A stretch of 64,000 bases of DNA from Desulfovibrio fairfieldensis (GCF_001553605.1 NZ_CP014229.1:475001-539000); one strand, 5' to 3'; positions 25,821 through 33,682 are shown, counted from the stretch's first letter. Made by a program: numbers and translations. The notes: generated by a model from the sequence alone, not told the origin.

Positions 25821-27155
25821 TCAGCGGCCTCCTCCCGCCGGTTCCTTGAAAAAGTTGTATTCCGTGCGTGCGCGGCGTGAGGCGTTGCGCGTATCCGGAA
25901 CCGGACGGAAGCCCGTGACCGCGTAGCGCAGCGCGTCGGCCGCGTGGCTGGCCCAGTCGTGCAGGGGTCCGGAGGCCGGAACCTCCAGGCGCGGCCTCCA
26001 GAGCCGCCGGTAGGAGCGCAGGGCCTTGACTCCCCGGGCGCAGTGCGCGGCGTCGAACCAGAGCCGGGGCAGCATGCGGCGCGTGGCGTCGATGCCGTCG
26101 GCCAGGGAGAGCGCCGGGGCCACGCTGAAACAAATTCCCAGGCGGCCCGCGCTTTCCAGGCGGCTTTGGCCCGTGCCCAGCTCGCGCACGCGGATATCGC
26201 GCGGGGCCAGATGCCGGCCGTAGCAGAAGCCGCGCCCCAAGCCGTTCTCGCCCTGGCCGGGCGGCAGGGCCTTTTGCCGCAGCACATGGGCGTAATGGGC
26301 CAGGCCCTCGCCGCTGGCCTCGTAATAGTCCAGCATGCGCCACTGGCCTGAGGGCTCTACCTGGAAGAACCAGATGGCCGTGGCGTCGTCCATGCCCAGG
26401 TCCCAGGCCGTGTGCACCGGCAGATCCGGCGCCGGGGAAAGCGGCGTGACGCGCCCCTCGCGTTCGGCCTGGTCCAGCAGGGCGGCATAGTAAGCCCCGC
26501 GCACGGCCGCCGCGAAAGAACATTCAAATTCCTGCCGGTACTCGGCTTCGTCCATGCTGCGGTGGGCGGCGGCCAGTTCCGTTTCCGGCAGGTAGCCGGT
26601 CTGTGAGGCCGGGAAGCAGAAGCGCGACCATTGCCCGTCACTATCGGCCCCGGCCTGCTGCCAGACGTCGTAGAGCAGATTGTCCGTGCCGTGCGGCGTG
26701 CCGCAGAACAGCGCCCGGCCCCGGCGATCGGCCAGCATGGGCCGCAGCACCTGGCTCCAGACCCGGCGCGGCATGTCCGCCGGTTCATCCAGCACCAGAT
26801 CGTCCAGGTAGAGCCCGCGCAGGGCTTCGGCGTTGTCCGTGCCCAGCAGGCGGATGCGCGCGCCGTGGGGCAGGATGCAGGTCAGCTCGCTTTCCAGAAA
26901 ACGCGTGCCCGGCACGGCTCCGGCGAAATGTTTGCAGTAATCCCAGGCCACGGCCTTGGCCTGGCCCAGGAAGGGCGCGGCATAGGCGGCCCGCCAGTCC
27001 TCGCGTCCCCGGCGCAGGGCCTCGCGGATCAGGTCGTTGACGGCGGCCACGGTTTTGCCGAAGCGGCGGTGGCAGAGCAGCACGCAGAAGCGCGTGCGTT
27101 CTTCGTGAAAGCGCCATTGCAGCGGGCGTGGGCAATAGGGGATCACGCAGGGCAT
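25821..27155 (-). CDS. Terminase large subunit
   Basis: A 444-residue DNA-packaging motor. The ATPase domain has a Walker A variant in CHRRFGKTVAA and Walker B in DLVLDEPADM, with coupling motif LFCGTPHGTDN. The C-terminal nuclease domain has acidic residues in HTAWDLGMDDATAIWFFQ and DWASHAADALRYAV. The gene starts four bases after the preceding small gene. Confidence 0.93.
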   Translation of the reverse strand: MPCVIPYCPRPLQWRFHEERTRFCVLLCHRRFGKTVAAVNDLIREALRRGREDWRAAYAAPFLGQAKAVAWDYCKHFAGAVPGTRFLESELTCILPHGARIRLLGTDNAEALRGLYLDDLVLDEPADMPRRVWSQVLRPMLADRRGRALFCGTPHGTDNLLYDVWQQAGADSDGQWSRFCFPASQTGYLPETELAAAHRSMDEAEYRQEFECSFAAAVRGAYYAALLDQAEREGRVTPLSPAPDLPVHTAWDLGMDDATAIWFFQVEPSGQWRMLDYYEASGEGLAHYAHVLRQKALPPGQGENGLGRGFCYGRHLAPRDIRVRELGTGQSRLESAGRLGICFSVAPALSLADGIDATRRMLPRLWFDAAHCARGVKALRSYRRLWRPRLEVPASGPLHDWASHAADALRYAVTGFRPVPDTRNASRRARTEYNFFKEPAGGGR

Positions 27156-27159
27156 GGCC

Positions 27160-27513
27160 TTACTCGTTCGTGAGGTTTACGGGTTTCGCGGCGGCTTTGC
27201 GGGCCGTGGACAACGTGCCCGGTCCGGCGGCGGAAGCGCCCCGTCCACTCTGTCCGGCGGAACCGCCCCAGACCACCACCAGACGCCGGGCGCTCTGTTC
27301 GGCCGGGGCCGCCAGTTCCCGGAGTGAACGCAAAATTGCGTGCAATTCCTTGATTTCCCTGACGATATCAATGCTCTTGTCCGCGATTTCAGCTTCATTC
27401 AGGGTGCGGCTGAGCAAATCCAGGCGTTTTTCCAGACTGTCCAGAAGGGTCTTAGGCAAGGTGTTCGGCAGGGACGTCCCGGCACGCGCGGATCCGGCGG
27501 CGTTGGCAGCCAT
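27160..27513 (-). CDS. Small phage protein upstream of terminase (possible small subunit)
   Basis: A 117-residue protein with a helical middle (KTLLDSLEKRLDLLSRTLNE, DKSIDIVREIKELHAILRSL) and disordered ends. Its ATG overlaps the stop of the DUF2730-like gene, and it is followed directly by the large terminase. Position suggests the DNA-recognition subunit, but no helix-turn-helix is visible. Function is uncertain. Confidence 0.5.
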   Translation of the reverse strand: MAANAAGSARAGTSLPNTLPKTLLDSLEKRLDLLSRTLNEAEIADKSIDIVREIKELHAILRSLRELAAPAEQSARRLVVVWGGSAGQSGRGASAAGPGTLSTARKAAAKPVNLTNE

Positions 27514-27917
27514 CAGCGCGCGCTCCCGCTCAGCGGCGTGCCTACGGAGCAGTGTGGGCCGGGCAGCAGACGGAGGCGGTCTTCCTGGCGGTCCAGGCCG
27601 TGTTCCAGGCGTTCCAACAGGCGGTCCAGGCCGGAAATGCGCGCGTTGAGGGCCTGGATTTCCCCGCGCAGGGCCGCCAGTTCTTCGTGCAGACCGGCCA
27701 GGTCATCGCCTGCGGGCATCTGCCGCAAATGTTCCTCCAGGGCGCTCAGGCGACGGGCCGTGGCCGATTCGCGCCGGGACTCGCGCTGGAGATGGAGCAG
27801 ATAGTCGTCGTTGCGCACAAAGGCCCGGCGCAGGCTCCAGAGCGCCCAGGCGAACAGGCCCTGGACGATGAGGATCAGCAGTGACGCGCCGGGAGAGGTG
27901 AAGATGTCGGTAAGCAT
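27513..27917 (-). CDS. DUF2730-like membrane-anchored coiled-coil protein
   Basis: A 134-residue protein. An N-terminal membrane helix (GASLLILIVQGLFAWALWSL) is followed by RRAFVRNDDYLLHL, then a coiled coil with LEEHLRQMP and LHEELAALRGEIQALNARI. This matches the DUF2730 family of Mu-like phages, found near lysis and packaging genes. The start at 27917 has GGAG five bases upstream. That ribosome site lies inside the terminal stem of repeat R1h. Confidence 0.6.
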   Translation of the reverse strand: MLTDIFTSPGASLLILIVQGLFAWALWSLRRAFVRNDDYLLHLQRESRRESATARRLSALEEHLRQMPAGDDLAGLHEELAALRGEIQALNARISGLDRLLERLEHGLDRQEDRLRLLPGPHCSVGTPLSGSAR

Positions 27918-27923
27918 GAAAAC

Positions 27924-28028
27924 TCCAATGTGTTGGTGAAGCACCGGGTAATGAAGATTTTTGTTCTTTGCCGGGGGCGACGAACTGCGGACGAAGGGCA
28001 AAAGACCATTACTCAGTGCTTCATTGGA
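27924..28028. repeat. R1h: short divergent R1 hairpin
   Basis: The ends TCCAATG...TGAAGCAC and GTGCTTCATTGGA pair. The inner TTTTTGTTCTTTGCC pairs partly with GGGCAAAAGACC. It abuts R2 copy 2. Confidence 0.6.
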
Positions 28029-28153
28029 GCGTTTTGATATTGAAAATATCTCAACGCTCTGTGCGGATTTTCACGGAAAATCCGCACCGCGAAATTATCG
28101 CAAGGCGAATTTACTTCGCCGTTAAGCGATACTTTCAAGCGCAAAATGCTCTA
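28026..28153. repeat. R2 copy 2: cloverleaf-forming repeat
   Basis: Same arms as copy 1, with loop CACGG in the middle arm. Its last bases (GCTCTA) contain the stop codon of the holin gene. Confidence 0.85.
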
Positions 28154-28462
28154 ACAGCCCAAACCCAGCATGCCCAGCAGCAAGGCCATGATCTGATCCA
28201 GCGCCGAGGGCGGCAGGCTTCGGCCCCAGTCCGGAAAGAGCAGGGGGATCACGATCAGCCGTCCCGCCACTTCCCAGGCAAAGAGCAGGGTCAGAATCCA
28301 GCCCAGAAAGGATCGCCAGAGCCGCAGGCGGCTGGAAGGCGCGCCGCCCACTTCCGCTTCGTTGATCCGGCTCTGAGCTTCGTTCTGGCGGTCGCGGTCC
28401 GGCAGAATTCTGCCCGCGCCGCCGATGACGCCGCCCAGCAGTTTTCCCAGAAGAGCCCACAT
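28151..28462 (-). CDS. Holin (three-helix type)
   Basis: A 103-residue inner-membrane protein that releases the endolysin. Hydrophobic segments are MWALLGKLLGGVIGGAG, FLGWILTLLFAWEVAGRLIVIPLL and DQIMALLLGMLGLG, with a polar DRDRQNEAQSRINEAE between the first two. This is the layout of the GTA/phage three-helix holin family. The ATG overlaps the endolysin stop (ATGA). The TAG stop is shared with repeat R2 copy 2. Confidence 0.8.
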   Translation of the reverse strand: MWALLGKLLGGVIGGAGRILPDRDRQNEAQSRINEAEVGGAPSSRLRLWRSFLGWILTLLFAWEVAGRLIVIPLLFPDWGRSLPPSALDQIMALLLGMLGLGC

Positions 28463-29145
28463 CAGGCGGCCCCCCGTTCCAGTTCCGCCAGGTACTGCGC
28501 CAGGGCCCGCGCGCGGTTGCGCCAGCCGGGCAGAAAGGCCTTCATGGAAGGCCGCCGGGCCGCCAGGTCGCGGTAGAAGGTCTCGCGCAGGCGCAGGCTC
28601 AGCCGTGCCGCGTAAAAGTCCAGGTGAGCCCCGGCCAGGGCTTCGGCCAGCTCACGGGTGCGCGGGCCCATGATCCCGTCCTCGGCAATGGGGCTGTAGT
28701 GGTCAAGCTGGGCTTCGCCCGTGGTGTTCATGGCCTGCTGAAGCTGGCGCACGGCGCGCGCCGGCCCCATATTCACCGCGCCGTCGTAAAGGGCCACGGC
28801 CAGCGGCAGGGGCAGGGCCTTGCAGGACAGTTTGTCCCAGAAATGGGTTCTGAACAGCGCGGCGGCCTGGGCTTTGGTGCAGGCCCGGATGTCGTCGGCA
28901 TCCACGTCGCCGTCCGTGTCCAGGTCCAGGCTGTGCCAGCCGCACCGGGTCGTGGCGCGTTCCCGGCAGCCGTCGCAGGAGCGGAGCAGACGGCGGCACT
29001 CTTCACGGGCCTGCCGGGCCAGATCCTGTACCCAGCGCAGGGAGACGCCGTGGTTGGTAATGCCGCCCGGATCGGACGGGTGATCGGACAGGCCGCCCTC
29101 CCAGCGGGCGGTGAAGGCATGGGCCAGTTGAAAGGCGTCGGACAT
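28462..29145 (-). CDS. Endolysin, glycoside hydrolase 108 family, with EF-hand-like insert
   Basis: A 227-residue muramidase. The catalytic Glu lies in FTARWEGGLSDHPSDPGG with the GVS motif after it. LFRTHFWDKLSC and ALYDGAVNMGPARAVRQLQ complete the lysozyme-like core, and EDGIMGPRT resembles the peptidoglycan-binding end. Between residues about 50 and 85 there is an insert with four Cys and DLDTDGDVDADD, a perfect EF-hand/dockerin-type calcium loop. The start at 29145 has AAGGAG six bases upstream. There is no signal peptide, so export depends on the holin. Confidence 0.88.
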   Translation of the reverse strand: MSDAFQLAHAFTARWEGGLSDHPSDPGGITNHGVSLRWVQDLARQAREECRRLLRSCDGCRERATTRCGWHSLDLDTDGDVDADDIRACTKAQAAALFRTHFWDKLSCKALPLPLAVALYDGAVNMGPARAVRQLQQAMNTTGEAQLDHYSPIAEDGIMGPRTRELAEALAGAHLDFYAARLSLRLRETFYRDLAARRPSMKAFLPGWRNRARALAQYLAELERGAA

Positions 29146-29310
29146 GGTGCGCTCCTTGGCGGAATTTGGGTTGCCGCCGTGAATTCCGGCGGCCGTGAGG
29201 AGAACATGCCAAAAAGTCCGGCGCGCGTAAGAGTGAAAGGTTTCAGTAAGGCCAAAGCCTTGCACGGCGAGGGGCAGCTGGTTTCAGGGGGGCCGACTTC
29301 CCCGGAAATC
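29146..29310 (-). promoter_or_regulatory. Probable late-promoter region upstream of the lysis genes
   Basis: The gap between the terminator at 29319 and the endolysin. As the late operon starts here and a Mor-like activator is encoded just upstream, an activator-dependent promoter is expected in this stretch. No clear -35 was seen, which fits a Mor/C-type promoter but does not prove it. Confidence 0.35.
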
Positions 29311-29312
29311 AA

Positions 29313-29350
29313 AAAAAAAGCCCGCGAAATCGCGGGCTTAAAATTTTTTT
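29313..29350. terminator. Bidirectional terminator between early and late prophage operons
   Basis: The stem AAGCCCGCG/CGCGGGCTT (29319-29339) has an A run before it and a T run after it, so it works on both strands. It ends the transcript of the Mor-like gene. Confidence 0.9.
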
Positions 29351-29380
29351 AAGGTTGGTTTTTCCTGAGATCGACAATGA

Positions 29381-29965
29381 TTACATGCTGTTGTCCTCAT
29401 TTTTCGCGTCGTCGCCGGTTCCGGCCAGGGCCGCGGAATCGCCCAAGCGGTAAAGCACACGGGCCTTGGCCGGGGCCGAGGCTTCCTTTTTGAGGATCTG
29501 CCAGATGCGCCGGTCGGACATGTCGTGGCGCTGGGCCAGGGCCGCCACGGCGGCCGTGCTGCTCAGGCCGTGGCCCGTATGGCGGCTGAAGCCCTCAATG
29601 ATCTCCCGCTGGCGCAGCTTGCCCAGCAGGGCATTGCAGCGCGGCACATAGACCCGCGTCCCTCCGAAAGCGGCCATAAGCTTGCGCAGGCAACGCAGGC
29701 CCAGGCGGCGGCGCAGAGGACTGTCGCGCTTCGGCTCCTGCCGGGGCACGCGCAGGTCCTGGCCGCCGTAGGCATGCAGCACGCGCCAGAGCTGGCGCGT
29801 ATCGCGCAGGGCGTCCCAGAGCTGGCGCACGTTGTTCGGCAGATGGAGCAGAATTTCCTCCCATTCCCGTTCCTCCTGGGAGAGGCGCAGGGCATGGCCC
29901 CAGGAATCGCGCCCCCGCGCCAGAGGTGGACGGCCCGGACGGGATGCGGCCTTACTGGCGTACAT
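29381..29965 (-). CDS. Mor-like transcription activator
   Basis: A 194-residue protein whose C-terminal half matches the Mor/C family that switches on middle or late genes in Mu-like phages. It has GTRVYVPRCNALLGKLRQREIIEGF (the Mor dimer strand and helix), then a helix-turn-helix around VAALAQRHDMSDRRIWQILKK. The N-terminal about 80 residues are extra. GGAGG lies six bases before the ATG. The gene directly precedes the terminator and the late operon, which it probably activates. Confidence 0.75.
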   Translation of the reverse strand: MYASKAASRPGRPPLARGRDSWGHALRLSQEEREWEEILLHLPNNVRQLWDALRDTRQLWRVLHAYGGQDLRVPRQEPKRDSPLRRRLGLRCLRKLMAAFGGTRVYVPRCNALLGKLRQREIIEGFSRHTGHGLSSTAAVAALAQRHDMSDRRIWQILKKEASAPAKARVLYRLGDSAALAGTGDDAKNEDNSM

Positions 29966-30188
29966 GGCAGGCCTCCGTCACGGCGGCGGGCCGGGGCGCG
30001 CTTGACGGCGGCAGCGGCGCGGCGGGGTCGGCGATTTCCCCGCATCCGTATTCTTTCAGCGTTCTTGCGAGCAGCCGCAAATGGTCGCTTGCCAGCCGCA
30101 GCACGGGCCGCTGGCCCGCGCGGGCCTCAGTCTGCAAAAGTTCCAGCACAGCGCTCAGGTTTTGGATTTCATCGCGTAGTTCGGACAT
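29952..30188 (-). CDS. Small early prophage protein
   Basis: A 78-residue protein (MSELRDEIQNLSAVLELLQ, then ASDHLRLLARTLKEYG), helical with a Pro-rich tail. It is first gene of the leftward early operon and overlaps the Mor-like gene by 14 bases. The start at 30188 has GGGAG six bases upstream; longer readings cross the operator region. Function unknown. Confidence 0.6.
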   Translation of the reverse strand: MSELRDEIQNLSAVLELLQTEARAGQRPVLRLASDHLRLLARTLKEYGCGEIADPAAPLPPSSAPRPAAVTEACHVRQ

Positions 30189-30203
30189 GCTATGCTCCCT
30201 CAT

Positions 30204-30266
30204 GAAAGTTTCCCGGTATGTGAAACTGTTTCCATATGGATTATAGATTTTTATGTTGTATTGCAA
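30204..30266 (-). promoter_or_regulatory. Early promoter with GAAAC operator array
   Basis: On the minus strand TATAAT is at 30245-30240, with TTGCAA 15 bases (or CTTGCA 16 bases) upstream. Just downstream, at 30204-30232, lies a run of half-sites: GAAAGTTTC, then GTTTC(N9)GAAAC, then GAAACTGTTTC. These are probable repressor sites overlapping the transcription start. Confidence 0.55.
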
Positions 30267-30376
30267 GAAAAATGTTCATATATAAAAGAAAAATTTTAAT
30301 TTTTAAAATAATTCCATCTGATACGCGTGAAAATATCCCCGGCCGGGTCACGCCCGCCAGGTCGCCTCCGGGCAAA

Positions 30377-30459
30377 GGCATTGTGGTTATTTCAAGGGAA
30401 ACCTTGCGTTACAGATAAAACCGGTTTATCTTCACTAAGAACAATGCCTATTCTAATAT
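30377..30459 (+). promoter_or_regulatory. Repressor promoter and nested inverted repeats
   Basis: TTCACT at 30431 and TAATAT at 30454 with a 17-base spacer point toward the repressor gene. The stretch also holds GGCATTGT (30377) paired with ACAATGCC (30441), CAAGGGAAACCTTG, and GATAAAACCGGTTTATC, all candidate operators. The rest of 30189-30567 is AT-rich and gene-free. Confidence 0.45.
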
Positions 30460-30567
30460 ATTTTTCCGATTTTTTCCAAAGGAAAAATTGTTAATTTCCT
30501 CAGGAGGTTTTCCCTAACTCCCTTGGGTCATTAACCAGCGCTTCTTTAGCTTAAAAACGAGAGCCTT

Positions 30568-31251
30568 ATGAAAACAGCTCCTCTCTCTTCCGGCGGCCTG
30601 CATAGCGGTTTCGCCGAGCGTCTGCGTCAGCGCCGCGTGCAGCTCGCCCTGCGCAAGCAGGATCTGGCGGCCCAGGTGGGCGTGAGCCTGACCACCATTC
30701 AGCAATATGAAAACGGGCAATTGCCCAAGGGCGAATTTGCCGTGCGCCTGTCCGAGGCGCTGCGCTGCTCCCTGGACTGGCTGCTGGCGGGCAAGGGCGA
30801 CGCCGACGGCGATGTTCTCGACACGCCCGAAGCGCGGCTGGTCATGGTGCCCATGGTGGAGGCGCGGCTTTCGGCGGGCACGGGCAGCTTTGAAACCGGC
30901 GGCGAAATCCTGCGCCATTATGCCTTCCGCTGGGATTTTCTGCACCGCAAGGGCAATCCCGCCCAGATGGTGCTGCTGCGCGTGTCCGGCGACAGCATGC
31001 AGCCGCGCATCCTGCACAACGATGTGGTGCTCATCGACCAGTCCCAGAGCGATCCCGTGCCCGGACGGATCTATGCCGTGGGCGTGGAGGACATGGTCTA
31101 TCTGAAGATCGTCAATGCCATGCCGGGCAAGCTGATCCTGACCAGCGTCAATCCGGACTATGCCCCGATCGAGGCGGATACCTGCGAACAGCTGGCGGAT
31201 CTGGTGCGGATTATCGGGAGGGCGGTGTGGGTGGGCCGCGAACTGGACTGA
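30568..31251 (+). CDS. CI/LexA-type phage repressor (XRE helix-turn-helix plus S24 peptidase)
   Basis: A 227-residue protein. The N-terminal helix-turn-helix (residues about 14-70) reads RLRQRRVQLALRKQDLAAQVG, with VSLTTIQQYENGQ as recognition part. The C-terminal S24 domain has the nucleophile Ser in RVSGDSMQPRI and the general base Lys in DMVYLKIVN, so RecA-stimulated self-cleavage is possible. It is divergent from the early operon, as in lambdoid control regions, and marks the right prophage end. Confidence 0.92.
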   Translation: MKTAPLSSGGLHSGFAERLRQRRVQLALRKQDLAAQVGVSLTTIQQYENGQLPKGEFAVRLSEALRCSLDWLLAGKGDADGDVLDTPEARLVMVPMVEARLSAGTGSFETGGEILRHYAFRWDFLHRKGNPAQMVLLRVSGDSMQPRILHNDVVLIDQSQSDPVPGRIYAVGVEDMVYLKIVNAMPGKLILTSVNPDYAPIEADTCEQLADLVRIIGRAVWVGRELD

Positions 31252-31411
31252 GAGGCAGCCCGTTGCGCGACGAACGGCTGTTTCCGGCGGCGGTATGAGA
31301 GAATCGGGCAAGGATTGGAGAGGATCGGATATCCATTTCGTTGGCGGACAGTTGTAATGTCGGTGCTGTAAATGCATTCCGGGATGCTCCGGCATCCCAA
31401 AGGAGACAGGT

Positions 31412-32026
31412 ATGAGCAAGCACCACGAATGTTCCGTCAATACGGCGCGGCGGCGTTTCTGCAAGCTGGCCGCCGCCGGGCTGGGCCTGCTGGCCGCGCC
31501 CGCTGTCCTCGGTTCCGGCGAGGCCGGGGCCGCGGCCCCACAGGGCGGCAGGCATCTGATTGCCTACTTTTCGCGTACCGGCAACACCCGGACCATCGCC
31601 GGGCAGATTCAGGCCGCGGCGGGCGGGGAGCTGCTGGAGCTGCGCACGGTTACGCCCTATCCCGAGGACTACCGCGCCACCACGGAACAGGCCAAAAAGG
31701 AACTGGCCTCGGGCTACAGGCCGCCGCTGCAAACCACCCCGCCGGACCCGGCGGCCTATGACGTGATTTTTGTGGGATCGCCCAACTGGTGGGGCACCAT
31801 TGCGCCGCCGGTGATGACCTTTCTGACAAGCGCGGATTTCTCCGGCAAGACCATCGCGCCCTTTGTCACCCACGGAGGCAGCCGCCTGGGCCGTGCCGTG
31901 GAGGACATCAAAAAGCTCTGCCCCAAAGCCACTGTACTGCCGGGCCTGGCTGTCTACGGCGAGAGCGTGGCGGATGCTCAGGAAATTACAGCTGCCTGGC
32001 TGCGGCGCAACGGTCTGGCGCGCTGA
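31412..32026 (+). CDS. Tat-exported flavodoxin-family protein
   Basis: A 204-residue protein. NTARRRFCKLAAAGLGLLAA is a twin-arginine signal, so a folded FMN protein is exported to the periplasm. The flavodoxin domain shows the phosphate loop in YFSRTGNTRTIAG, then DVIFVGSPNWWGTIAPPV and PFVTHGGSRLGR for flavin contacts. This matches the flavodoxin_4 type. AAAGGAG precedes the ATG. The partner is unknown. Confidence 0.88.
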   Translation: MSKHHECSVNTARRRFCKLAAAGLGLLAAPAVLGSGEAGAAAPQGGRHLIAYFSRTGNTRTIAGQIQAAAGGELLELRTVTPYPEDYRATTEQAKKELASGYRPPLQTTPPDPAAYDVIFVGSPNWWGTIAPPVMTFLTSADFSGKTIAPFVTHGGSRLGRAVEDIKKLCPKATVLPGLAVYGESVADAQEITAAWLRRNGLAR

Positions 32027-32202
32027 GCAGGCGATGCGCGGTTTTCTCCCCTCGGGACGCATTGTCGAAATACGCTGATCAGGATAGAATGCACCTTTCT
32101 GATCAAGGTAAAATCTTTCCCGCATTCCGGCCGGGCCGCGCGGACTCTTTCCGCTCCGGTTCCGGCCGGGAAGCGCATTTTCTTCCTGTTGGGGGAGGCA
32201 TA

Positions 32203-33645
32203 ATGAAACTCTGTCCCGTGATTTTATGCGGGGGCACCGGCACCCGGCTCTGGCCGCTTTCTCGCCGTCTGTATCCCAAGCAGTTCATGGATCTGGGCGG
32301 CCATACGCTGTTCGGCGACACTCTGAAGCGGCTCGGCGGCCTGCCTGAACTGACGCCGCCTTTGGTGATCTGCAACAAGGAACAGCGTTTTCTGGCCGCC
32401 GCCCAGATGCAGGAGCAGGGTCTGGACCCCACGGGCCGCGTGCTGTTGGAGCCCGAGGGCCGCAATACGGCCCCGGCTATTGCCGTGGCGGCCCTGTCCG
32501 CGTTGGCTTCCCTGAATGCGGCGGGCGGAGCGGCCCCTGACGGGGAAGACATGCTTCTGCTGGTGCTGCCCTCGGACCACGTCATCGGCGACGCCGGGGT
32601 GTTTGCCCGCGCTGTGGCCCGGGCCGCCGCCTGCGCGGCGGAAGGGCGGCTGGTGACCTTCGGCATTGAGCCCGGCGGCCCGGAAACCGGTTACGGCTAC
32701 ATCCAGCGCGGGGACGCGCTGGCGGCGGGCTTCGCGGTGCGGCGTTTTGTGGAAAAACCCCGCCGCGACGCGGCCGAGGCCATGCTGGCTGACGGCGGTT
32801 ATTACTGGAACAGCGGCATGTTTCTGTTCCGGGCCTCGGCCTTTCTGGGCGAACTGGGGCGTTACGCTCCGGCCATGCTGGAAGGCGCTTCCGCCGCCTG
32901 GCGCGAGCGGAGCGAGGAGCGGGATTTCGTTTGGCTGGGCAAGGATTTTGCCGCCTGCCCGGCGGATTCCATCGACTACGCGGTAATGGAGAAAACGCCG
33001 CTGGCGGCCGTGGTGCCGCTGGACGCGGGCTGGAGCGATCTCGGCTCATGGAATTCCGTATACGAGGCGGCGGCCAAGGATGCCGACGCCAACGTGCGGG
33101 TGGGCGACGTGCTGGCTGAAGACGTGTCGGGCAGCTATCTGTATTCCAGCAGTCGTCTGGTGGCGGCCCTGGGCGTCAGGGATCTGGTGGTGGTGGAAAC
33201 CGGCGACGCCGTGCTGGTGACGCGCAAGGAATGCTCGCAGGATGTCAAAAGCCTGGTGGCCCGGCTTACCCAACACAGCCGCCCGGAAAAGGACACCCAT
33301 CTGCGCGTGTTCCGACCCTGGGGCTGGTATGAAACCCTGGCCCTGGGCGAGCGCTTTCAGGTCAAGCGGATCATGGTCAAGAGCGGCGCGTCGCTGTCTC
33401 TGCAACTGCACCACCACCGGGCCGAGCACTGGGTGGTGGTCAGCGGCGTGGGGCAGATCACCGTGGGGGATGAGCTTGTGGAACTGCATGCGGATCAGTC
33501 CACGTACATCCCCATCGGGGCCAGGCACCGTCTGGCCAATGCCGGGCCGCAGCCTCTGGAGATCATTGAGATTCAGAGCGGTTCCTATCTGGGTGAAGAC
33601 GATATTGTCCGCTTTGAGGATAATTACGGCCGCTGCCAGGCTTAG
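32203..33645 (+). CDS. manC: Mannose-1-phosphate guanylyltransferase / mannose-6-phosphate isomerase
   Basis: A 480-residue bifunctional enzyme making GDP-mannose for polysaccharides. The nucleotidyl-transferase half opens PVILCGGTGTRLWPLSRRLYPKQF (GTP-binding pyrophosphorylase motif), has LPSDHVI and FVEKP. The C-terminal cupin isomerase half has QLHHHRAEHWVVVSG (metal ligands) and YIPIGARHRL. GGGGGAGG lies four bases before the ATG at 32203; the longer frame from 31789 overlaps the flavodoxin gene. No other capsule genes adjoin. Confidence 0.93.
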   Translation: MKLCPVILCGGTGTRLWPLSRRLYPKQFMDLGGHTLFGDTLKRLGGLPELTPPLVICNKEQRFLAAAQMQEQGLDPTGRVLLEPEGRNTAPAIAVAALSALASLNAAGGAAPDGEDMLLLVLPSDHVIGDAGVFARAVARAAACAAEGRLVTFGIEPGGPETGYGYIQRGDALAAGFAVRRFVEKPRRDAAEAMLADGGYYWNSGMFLFRASAFLGELGRYAPAMLEGASAAWRERSEERDFVWLGKDFAACPADSIDYAVMEKTPLAAVVPLDAGWSDLGSWNSVYEAAAKDADANVRVGDVLAEDVSGSYLYSSSRLVAALGVRDLVVVETGDAVLVTRKECSQDVKSLVARLTQHSRPEKDTHLRVFRPWGWYETLALGERFQVKRIMVKSGASLSLQLHHHRAEHWVVVSGVGQITVGDELVELHADQSTYIPIGARHRLANAGPQPLEIIEIQSGSYLGEDDIVRFEDNYGRCQA

Positions 33646-33682
33646 CCCTCATTAAAACACCCGCTGCAAAGTCGCCTTTTTC

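Larger units (their letters stand above)
9100..31254. mobile_element. Prophage, podovirus-like (BPP-1/T7-like structural plan)
   Basis: A continuous block of phage genes runs from the tyrosine recombinase at the left to the repressor at the right. Outer limits are approximate: no direct repeat that could be attL/attR was found by eye between 8880-9160 and 31250-31420, and no tRNA gene lies at either edge. Structural proteins match the BPP-1-type set (Bbp16 and Bbp19 families, head-to-tail connecting portal) plus T7-like tail tube and internal proteins. No primase, polymerase, helicase or other replication gene is present. Host-type repeats interrupt the late operon at five places. Confidence 0.85.

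Noticed and set aside
24884..26287. Longer reading of the beta-helix gene (467 codons)
   Set aside because: The extra part is antiparallel-free but runs inside the terminase gene in another frame; the ATG at 25756 has a strong ribosome site.
30236..30418. 60-codon plus-strand frame in the prophage control region
   Set aside because: It covers the early promoter and operators on the other strand and has no ribosome site.
9100..31254. Diversity-generating retroelement like that of BPP-1
   Set aside because: No reverse transcriptase gene, template repeat or C-type-lectin variable end of the fibre was seen.
9025..31420. Prophage attL/attR direct repeat
   Set aside because: No shared word longer than chance was found by eye between the two ends, and no tRNA gene is at either edge. 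The exact element limits stay open.
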